From contig OY282606.1 in the NCBI GenBank assembly GCA_958298945.1, positions 45,707,920-45,771,919 on the forward strand: a stretch of DNA of 64,000 nucleotides, given 5' to 3'. Below the pieces are notes generated by a model. The model was not told the DNA's origin and made no database searches. It saw only the letters and a list, made by a program, of their open reading frames with translations. Both the position numbers and the translations under genes were made by a program. The first letter of the stretch is position 1; each line of letters starts with the position of its first letter. Positions 56,190 through 64,000 of the stretch are shown here, piece by piece. The DNA is from Atherix ibis (Eukaryota; Arthropoda; Insecta; Diptera; Athericidae).

Positions 56190-57160
56190 AGGACCTCTAC
56201 CGCCCTTTTTTGAGAAAACGTGAAGAATTTTTGAGAGTAATTTATACCCAGTAAGTAACCTCAGTGTGAGCTTTCAACCCCACGTTGCCAGGACTGTATA
56301 ATAGACCCTAGGATAGCCACAGAAAGGTTCTAATGAACGGAGTATTTGCTCTCCTTTTGGCATTATCCTCAGTATCCTCATGACCTGGCATCCACATCAA
56401 AGTTACATTGATATATCTAGCCAGCTGCTTTAGGAGCGTGAGGATATCTCAGGACTAGCTTGGATTGAATATCAGACGAGATAAAATTTTTCAACGAAGC
56501 TTGGATGGCTGACATGATATAGATCTTTGCGTAGTGTAGGTTCCTTCTGATACCCTTGCTGGCAAAAAGCTCTATGGATGGTGATTTACCAAGGCCATTA
56601 GATTAACGGTAATAAGGTCCGACTATACTCGCCCAACATACTCATTCATTTTAGAACCATCTGTGTAAAATAGGAGGACCTTTCCTTGGAGTTATGGCCC
56701 TCCCTCTTTCCAAGTTAAGTACCCCATGAGAATCATTGTGAAGGACTGGTTTAAGTTAAGTTTCCTTGGCATAACATCTGAGAGATAGTTGCTTTCCTGA
56801 ATTTCTTTAGAAAGATTTTTAGACCTGAAAGCCCCTTTAGTTGCCTCATTTTTAATATGCAAATGCAAAGGTAGCAGGTCTAAAATAGTCTCAAAAGCTA
56901 CTGTGGGGTATGCTCTTACGGCAACTATAATACCCAAGCACGGCAGTCTTTGAATCTTACGAGGGCTTAAGCAAATAAACGTGACCCGCGTAGGTGATAA
57001 TGGGTTGTAAGATAAGCCTACTGTATTATTTTTTGGTTATCGAAGCGCCTATGACAAGCTCAGATGGTTCTAGTTGCTTTATAATTAACTCTGGTAAGGT
57101 GGGAATTTCGGAGCGATTTTTGGTTTGAAATGACCCCTAGATATTTGACCATAGTACAGA
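56190..57160 (-). pseudogene. I/R1/Jockey-type LINE ORF2 C-terminal relic with RNase H
   Basis: On the minus strand from 57150: VKYLGVISNQKSLRNS (the YLGV block after the RT fingers-palm), RVNYKATRTI, ACHRRF, then LPCLGIIVAVRAYPTVAFET, LDLLPLHLHIKNEATKGAFR (the connection region), then LLFYTDGSKMNE (RNase H first acid, about 56652-56680), and ~95 residues later LMWMPGHEDTEDNA (catalytic H and last acid, 56358-56400). RNase H in this place is typical of I/LOA/R1-like LINEs. Several stops, including TGA for Trp in TIWAC, and at least three frameshifts. The RT active site is outside the legible part. Confidence 0.78.
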
Positions 57161-57557
57161 ACTCAAGAGAGTGAATGGAACTAAGATTTTTTTGTTAGGG
57201 TTTATATTAGTACCAACTAAGTTTAGGACCCTCTGCATTTGACGCAAAATTATTTCTTCATAAAAAAATGAATAAATAAATTTCAATGGAGCAACCAGCT
57301 CGATCAAATGACTGGGATTGCGAAGTTTCAATGTTGGCTGGACTAAACTTCTGAGCATGCCCCAAATTACCATTAGCATTTCGTTTGTCCAAGGATATTA
57401 TGAAGTGATCCCGGATCACTTAAGAAGAAGAATGTTTTTAGTATTTAGGAAAGACCACTTGATTATTTAGAATAGCTACTACTAAAATGTCTAGAGTTTA
57501 GAAAACTTTTAGGAAGATAAGGAATCTCTCTATCGGGGGTTAAATTATCGAAGTAAA
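57161..57557. other. spacer between LINE relic and mariner C
   Basis: May hold more upstream LINE sequence, too decayed to read. It ends in the TA at 57558-57559. Confidence 0.35.
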
Positions 57558-57559
57558 TA

Positions 57560-58783
57560 CCAGGTGTATACGCTTAAATCCGTTGTTTTTTAGTCAAAAA
57601 CACACATGTTTTTTTTATAGAAAGCAAAAACAAATTTATTCAAAGTACTTGCCCTCGCTAGCTACACAATTTTTCCCATCTCTCGGGAAATTTGTGGATA
57701 TCACGCCAAAAAAATTCCTTCTCTTTCTAGGCAAACCACTTATTTAGCCATTTTCGGACGTCTTCGTAAGAATTAAAGTTCTGCTAAGCGAGCGCGTGGC
57801 CCATCGACAAAAACAGGTGGTAGTCGGAAGGGGACAGGTCTGGTGAGTAAGCGGGGTGGGGTAGCACCTCCCAGTTGAGTGTCTCCAAGTAGTTTCGGAC
57901 CATTTTTGACGTGTGCGATGGTGCGTTGTCGTGGAGGAAAATCAGCTTGTCATATCTTTGTTGATAATCCGTCCTTTTTTCACGCAGATCACGGTGCAAT
58001 TTGATCAGTTGTTGGTCGTAGCGGTGGGCATTGACAGTTTCACCAGATTTCAACATTTCATAGTGGACGATACCCTGCTGATCCCACCAAACGCACAGCA
58101 TCGTCTTCCGTCCGAAGCGATTTGGTCTTAGGGAAGATGTTGATGCTTGGCCGGAATCAACTCACGATTTCTTGCGTTTAGAATTCTTGAAATATATTAA
58201 ATTTTCATCGCTTGTCATAATCCGATACAGGAAAGACTTTCTTTTTTGTCTGGGGAGCAAAATTTCGCATGTATTTTGGCGTCGCTCCATCTGCCTATCG
58301 TTCAGACGCATGGAAATAACTGGTTGAGTAACACCCAATTACTCCGCGAGCATTTATTGCGATTGGGTATCGTCTTCGTCCAAAAGAGCCTGCAATTGAT
58401 GGTCCTCAACCTTCCTAGGCCGATTTTTACGCTTCTTGTCCCACAAGTCAAAATTACCGTCTTTGAACCGACGAAACCAATCTCGGCACGTTGTTTCCGA
58501 TAAAGCACTATCACCATAGCCCTCCATAAGCAGTCGATGTGATTCGGCAGCCGATTTCTACAAATTGAAGCAGAAAAGCACAGCTCCCCGCATATGCTCT
58601 TATTCTGGCACAAAACTAGATATGATAACCAAAGGAAAAATGTATGTTGTTGTACGAAATTGTTGACTGATTAATGTTGACAGATGTCAAACTCATAAAA
58701 AAAGTTTGGCATGCCCATGGTAGCTTAATACGCTCACTCACGTCATCTATGACCAAACAGCGGATTTAAGCTTATACACCTGG
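57560..58783 (-). mobile_element. mariner element, family C (complete ends)
   Basis: 1224 bp, flanked by TA (57558-57559 and 58784-58785). The left end CCAGGTGTATACGCTTAAAT and right end (read inward) CCAGGTGTATAAGCTTAAAT are inverted repeats extending through ATCCG-TGTTT. Full-length size for a mariner. One transposase gene on the minus strand, broken by stops. Confidence 0.94.
57640..58593 (-). pseudogene. mariner family C transposase, several stops
   Basis: From an ATG at 58593 (the true start may lie a few codons upstream, past an in-frame stop): LFCFNL, stop, KSAAESHRLLMEGYGDSALS, TCRDWFRRFKDGNFDLWDKK and NRPRKVEDHQLQALLDEDDT (helix-turn-helix region and linker), two stops around MLAE, LGVTQPVISMRLND, MTSDENLIYFKNSKRKKS (first D), stop, LCVWWDQQGIVHYEMLKSGE, HDNAPSHTSKMVRNYLETL (second D), PHPAYSPDLSPSDYHLF (third D), stop, NSYEDVRKWLNKWFA, and an ending near RGQVL. 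There are 34 residues between the last two acids. All three catalytic acids survive, and the frame is otherwise in register, so decay is by point stops. At least six stops. Confidence 0.93.
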
Positions 58784-61210
58784 TAATATCTTTTTTAAAT
58801 TAAAATATACAAAAATAAAAGTATTATAAAAATTTTCTGTTTTTCGTTGAAAAAATCATAGAATTTTTAGTGTTGAATGGAAGTAACTTTTCTCATACAC
58901 TATAACTTCAATAAAGTATGTTACCAATAATTAGTCATTTTTTAAAACTTACTTTACAATAAGGTCTTAGGTTAATTAATTTATACTAAGGTCTTATATT
59001 GAAAAGGGGGTCAGTTAATTCATGCTTTAGGATATGTAATTATTAAAATAACAATATTTCTGCTCAAACAATTTTTTTTGTTCACTTAAATGGTTTATTA
59101 ATGTAACTAAAATAGTTTTTTTTTCAAATTTTTTTGTATTTAATTTATATTTGCAATGAGAGCCAAGCTAATTTTTAATTTTTTCTTTTCCATAAGTATA
59201 GAAATATTAAAGCAAATTATATCGTTACAGAAAATATAGTCGCAGTGCATATTTGCTAAGAGATTTTTCCACGAATCGAAACAAAAATATATTTCTGACT
59301 CCCCCAACAAAAAAAAAGTTGCCCAGCTTAATACCATTTAACAATGACAACAACTTCAAGGACTTCTCTAATTCTTATATTAAAATGGCTTATGATAAAA
59401 TTGTGATCGTCATATTTTGCCTAACCTTAAATTAAACGATATTAACGAATATAATCCAGGCGTTTTACAATACAAAATAAACACAAATAAAATTCATTGT
59501 AAATGTAGCCATACGAGAACGTATCCATACAATTTAATCCGATTTTCGAATAGATTTTATCAAATGTTTGTCGAGAGTTCGATTAAATCTTAAGCGCTTA
59601 AGCATAGTTATTAGATCTTATGAGGCTAGATTTGGTGGTGGGTTAATTCTGTACGTCAATGTGACGCTGTTGTAAGAGTATGGCTGCCATAGAGTGTACC
59701 GTTCGCTATTGTAATTGAGCTAAAATCATCGTTGCATTATTGTCGATTTAGGTGAACACTCACATTAGGAACTAAAATAATATAATCGCTTTGAGCAAAC
59801 AGGTGAATCAAAGGATAAATCGATAAAGCAATACGAATGGTACAATTCTATCAAGGATCTCTGATTACAATGATTGTATCGAGGCAACTCTTGCAGAAGG
59901 TACATTAAACCTTCAATCAAGTCCTTCATCATCATCATCGTCATCGGCTATTCCATTAGGCTAAATAGGGTGAAAAACGTTTTCGAAGGGTAACCGATTG
60001 ATTCTATTCCCAACCAAAAAAACTAGCCAAAGGTGAGGTGGGGTGGTGTGTCGCAGAGGGTTGAAAACAGTGAATGATTACAATATCGTCTGTTAGGTTG
60101 GACTCCTTTACGGTCTAGAGTATGTAGGTGGATCTGTACGAAACTGAGATTAAGTGATTAGAATCGAAGGATTTGCGCCGCTTTGATTTCTTTTTTCTCT
60201 CCGTTCGGTATGTTGGTGCTTTCTTCGGGTGTCCTATTGAATTAAATGTTATCACTGCATTTTAGCATCGACAGGACATTCTTAGTAGATTATTTGCTTT
60301 TGTACGGGTACATCGTAGTTATTCTTTGTCATTGTCACTATTATTGTTGTCCTTATACGAACAATACCTGGGACTATCTTTCTTTTCAGGGAACAGCTTC
60401 CTGGGATATTCATACAAATAAAATACAAAAACATTATCCAATCCTCTCGTAAAACCTTCCGACATCACCCTTAAAATAATTCTTTTTCTTTCCTCAACTT
60501 ATTTGCCAATGTATGAGTAGACCTACTATATGCCCTTCTTCTTTTTCTTATTTTTCCTCTTTTTTTATTTGATTTAATTTAATTTTTTTTTTTACTTCTA
60601 ATGTTGTTTCTTGTGTTACCAGCTCTTCATATTTTTCATTTCGATTCCAATGACAAGCAATATATTTATCTTCCGTTTGAAATCAAATACTTTCTTTTCT
60701 TTTTTAGCTGGGTTATTATCATTTCGAAGGTTCACAAAACCTAATCAAACAAACCCCATCCCAACCCCTAAAATATTACTCTATTTTTGTCAACTTTCCT
60801 TTTTATTTTGAGCGGATTTGGTTTTATTGGAAATTCTGTTTTGGTTGCCTTCCATTCTTTTTTTCAGTCGATATCTCAAAGTACTACTGGGTGGGGATCG
60901 CATCCTATTTGATTCCGATTAGATTTTGTTATCCTAAACTCATTTTGAAGCATTTTTTTTTTGTTGAAAATGATTCTTTTTAAATTAGCTCGTTTCCGTA
61001 ATCCTAATGACAATTTTAATTAAAATGAAACAAACATTTTTGTTCGATTGTATTGCTTTTGAACATTTCTAGAAAACTGCACTTAAGAGTTTATTCGTAT
61101 CCATCGAAACATTATTTATATTTTATTTATACTTTCAAGAATATCAATTCGAAAATATTTACCTGGAGATGGTAAAAAAATATAACAAAATAAACAGAAA
61201 GTTTGGAGTA
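58784..61210. other. no gene recognised
   Basis: A GC-richer patch at about 59570-60240 includes a short ATCATCATC tract (about 59927). Frames at 59140-59337 (minus), 60246-60452 and 60611-60811 (plus) have no motif. Confidence 0.4.
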
Positions 61211-61214
61211 GTCA

Positions 61215-61642
61215 GTTGAGTTTTTGTGTTCGAAGGGGAAGATAAGTGGCAATAGTGCTCGGAAGGGATAAGCGGCTATATTGCTTGGAGTAGGTGAGCG
61301 AACATAATTCTCGGAGGAGGTGGGTTGAGTGGATATGACACATAGTGTTCGGTGGAGTTGAGTGGATATGATGCTCGGAGGAAGTTTGCAGTAAGACAGC
61401 CTTGTAGTAAGGGAACAGATATAGACCTCGAAGGAATTGAGCGGATATGGTGCTCAGAAGAAGTGTGTAGTAAGATATCCTCGAAGTAAGAAAATAGATA
61501 TAGACCTCGAAGGAGTTGAGCGGATATGGTGCTCGGAAGAAGTTTGCAGTAAGACAGCCTCGGAACAGGAGAGTTCCGACGCTGTCTTACTGCAAACTTC
61601 TTCCGAGCACCATATCCGCTCAACTTCTTCGAGGTCTATATC
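61215..61642. repeat. GC-richer minisatellite ending in a large hairpin
   Basis: Variants of GAGTTGAGCGGATATGGTGC, then TCGGAAGAAG, repeat from about 61225, first as short irregular units, then as units of about 110 bp (starting near 61361 and 61438). A final inverted copy follows. Arms 61497-61566 and 61573-61642 (70 bp each) are inverted repeats with about two mismatches around the spacer AGGAGA. Chance open frames on both strands run through the repeat and are not genes. Confidence 0.92.
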
Positions 61643-61745
61643 GAAAATAATTCCTCTCTTTTTGAATTTTCCTCCAAAATACTTTATGGTTGTTGAAAAA
61701 TCCTGCGACTTGTAATATACCATAACAATCTGAAATTCAAATGTA

Positions 61746-62656
61746 CGAGGTCTGTTCAAAAAGTATCGTGAATTTTGTGTTTTTTCAAAAACTATTTATT
61801 TATTCATGAATATCTATTTTACCCCCTCCAAAGTAGTCCCCACCAGATATTATATACTTGTGCCAACGTTTTTTCCAATCCTTGAAATACTTTAAAAAAT
61901 ATTTTTTTGTGATATTGTTCAGCTCCTCCTTCGATGCCGTCTCTATCTCCTCAATCGTAGCGTAGCGTCGTCCTTTCATTGGGCTCTTCAGTTTCGGGAA
62001 CAAGAAAAAGTCACAGGGTGCCAGATCTGAAGAATACGGTGGCTGAGGCATTATTAGTGTATTCTTTTTGGCCAAAAATTCGCGCACAAACACCGATGCG
62101 TGAACAGGGGCGTTATCATGTGCAAAAGCCAATTTTTGTTCTTCTACAAATCCGTGCGTAGCTGGCGAATTGCTTCCCGAACCTTGCGCATAACTTGCAG
62201 GTAATATTCCTTATTGACCGGTCTACCCTGTGGCAAGAACTCATGCTGCACCACACCCCTGCAATCGAAGAAAACTGTCGTATACACGCCCCGGCACACT
62301 TTTCGTCGTTCACATCTTCTCGGCCCTCTGAGAACATTTTGTACCACCGATAAGCATTGCTTAGTCCAAGGTAGCTTCACCATATGCTACACTAAACATT
62401 CGGAATGTGTCCGCGCAATTAATTTTGTTTTTCACATAAAATTTGATACAGATTCTTTGATCCATTTTTTGGAATGGGCAAAAATCAAAGACGAGCCAAA
62501 ACACATGCAAGCAAAGCAGCTCTCAAAAATTAACTGAACATTTAAAATGACCGAACTTACAACATTAGTACCAACATAACGCCACAAAAAAAATCAAAAA
62601 TCGAATTTACTTAACCTGCAGAAATTCAAAATTCGCGATATTGTTGAGCAGATCTC
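61746..62656 (-). mobile_element. mariner family B, internally deleted copy 2
   Basis: About 911 bp. The left (3') end is CGAGGTCTGTTCAAAAAGTA after TA (61744-61745). The right (5') end has drifted, with one base lost (read inward GAGATCTGCTC), followed by TA (62657-62658). It carries the same internal transposase deletion as the copy at 49447-50356. Confidence 0.88.
61800..62465 (-). pseudogene. mariner family B transposase, internally deleted
   Basis: The ATG at 62465 begins the same MDQRICIKF-type N-terminus as at 50158. EGREDVNDEKCAG follows in one frame, then after the deletion TVFFDCRGVVQHEFLPQGR, VNKEYYLQVMRK, then HDNAPVHASVFVREFLAKKN (second D), PQPPYSSDLAPCDFFLFPKL (third D), KSPMKGRRYATIEEIETASK and the C-terminus GGGKIDIHE (stop at 61800-61802). 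The first catalytic block is deleted. Small indels break the frame near 62140 and upstream. The C-terminal third is uninterrupted over 110 codons. Confidence 0.9.
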
Positions 62657-62658
62657 TA

Positions 62659-64000
62659 ATAATCTTAACGATAATATATCGTATTAATGATTTATTATAT
62701 ATGTTCTTGGCTTCGATGCGTAATCAAAAAAGAACCTATAGTTATTCTGTCATTTAGATTCACCTTCTCCGTATTAATATTTGGTAAATATTTACGAATT
62801 AAAATGCCAAATTGAATTTATCCTTTTCTAATGACGTTACGCAGAAAATATTTTTAAACACCTTAAAATTTTCTAGAAAAACCCATTCACAAGAAAAAAA
62901 TCCTTAAAAAATTCACAGAAAAATATCAATATCTAAAACGATTACATTTGAATAAAAGTCTCAGGTAATACTGAAAATCGTTAGGGAGGCTTGCACTTTT
63001 TTTTGTGGATTAAAAATAAAATCGAATAAAAGGAACACAAAAAATTTCCATATAATCCTTCGTTATTAAGAGCTATTCGAGCGGCTTTTATCTTGCAAGT
63101 GAATACAAATATGGAGCACGTGGCAGGATGAATTAAGGCGTATCTCTCCTCATATTCCTTTCATAGATATCGTAATTAAGTTCACCCCATCTAATGGTAT
63201 TTATTCAAAATGTATACTTACGACCCCTTTATTTTTTCATACCTAGGGCACCATAGTTCACTCTTTATATGCATACATTTTTCGATTATTATAAATTTTA
63301 TTGCTTTTGGTAATAGTAAATATTTATTCAAATCTACAAACTGCAAATACTTTGTATTAAAATAGAGGTTTTGTCACAATGAAAAATCGTTCACGTTGTT
63401 TAAAATAATTTGTTGTGCACTAATTTTACATATCATTTGAAGGGTTTATTCCAATTATTATTTTCAAATATATTTTCTGTAAGTTTAAAGCATTTACTGA
63501 TTGTAAACTATCAATTTTTTCTATGAGAAAATAACCGTTTTGATCAGGAATTTTTTAACTCAAATATGAGTTTTAAAATAATATTTTCATTTCCTTGACG
63601 AAACTTCCATTAAAAATTTTAATAATTGAAGTCGTTTTTATTGAGAAAGCATCCGTTTAAGGGTAGGTTACGGAATTCATTGATCGAATAACACCACATC
63701 TCCTCTTCCACTTAAAACGTTGTTATTGGTTACGAATTACGTACCTTTCAATTGATACCTAATCAAACGAAATCGATTTTTAGAAACAATAGATTTTCTA
63801 TAAATAGTTTTGTAATGAAAATCAATTAAATTGTGAGGGAATTTATTTCTGAAGAAATTTTTAGTGATTCAATCAAGAAGGATTTGAGAGTAGAAAAATT
63901 TTCATGTAATTTAAAACAACAAAAAATTACTTAATTTTTTTTTAAAAAAATTAAACAAATTTTTTTTCCAAAAAAATATTTTTTTACTAAACTTTTTTTA
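62659..64000. other. AT-rich DNA, no gene recognised
   Basis: A/T-rich to the window end with no legible motif. Confidence 0.5.

Noticed and set aside
58302..58613. 103-codon minus-strand frame
   Set aside because: It is one frame off from the mariner C transposase; the true frame gives clear transposase sequence with stops.
61276..61759. Overlapping open frames of about 90-115 codons on both strands
   Set aside because: They run through the minisatellite and hairpin; the same peptides appear on both strands because of the inverted repeat.

Overview
The window looks like a gene-poor, AT-rich stretch of an arthropod (most likely insect) nuclear genome. The basis is long A/T runs, short AT-biased open frames, several mariner (DD34D) and IS630/Tc1-like transposons, RTE-type and R1/Jockey-type LINEs, and a tRNA-derived SINE with a canonical Pol III B box. 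Nothing bacterial or viral is seen, and no confident host protein-coding exon is seen. I cannot name the species from sequence alone.

Layout. 0-6.6 kb: unique AT-rich DNA with one GC/CpG-richer, promoter-like island (about 1.66-2.26 kb), two decayed transposase remnants and one unexplained 159-codon open frame. 6.9-8.1 kb: complete but broken mariner (family A, copy 1) with perfect TA-flanked terminal repeats. 8.5-10.6 kb: LINE debris (RNase H, R1-like C-terminus). 13.9-15.2 kb: an IS630-like transposase joined to a mariner transposase. 15.2-18.1 kb: tandemly duplicated non-coding DNA interrupted by a dimeric SINE and by a composite retroposon made of a 5S-rRNA-like head, a B box, LINE endonuclease sequence and an A-rich tail. 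19.8-22.3 kb: RTE-like LINE with an R1-like fragment nested in it. 22.4-23.7 kb: degenerate ~17-bp minisatellite. 26.9-29.3 kb: the best-preserved LINE (one internal stop) with an unusual palindromic 5' junction. 31.6-32.9 kb: IS630-like element. 33.0-35.9 kb: ~150-bp degenerate tandem array holding mariner A copy 2. 36.45-37.0 kb: possible first exon and splice donor on the minus strand. 38.7-39.3 kb: ~145-bp array with AGGTCA in each unit. 42-50-62 kb: three members of mariner family B (one foldback, two with the same internal deletion). 46 kb: another mariner relic. 51-52.6 kb and 56.2-57.2 kb: two more LINE relics. 57.6-58.8 kb: mariner family C. 61.2-61.6 kb: GC-richer minisatellite ending in a 70-bp-arm hairpin.

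How the parts work together. This is a record of successive transposon invasions, not an operon or pathway. The LINE reverse transcriptases are the plausible movers of the SINE and the composite retroposon. A full-length family B mariner elsewhere would be needed to have moved the ~910-bp deleted copies. No transposase or reverse transcriptase here has an uninterrupted full-length frame, so the window itself probably encodes no active element.

Limits. All assignments come from reading motifs and comparing copies by eye. Edges of decayed elements are approximate unless terminal repeats or target duplications fix them.
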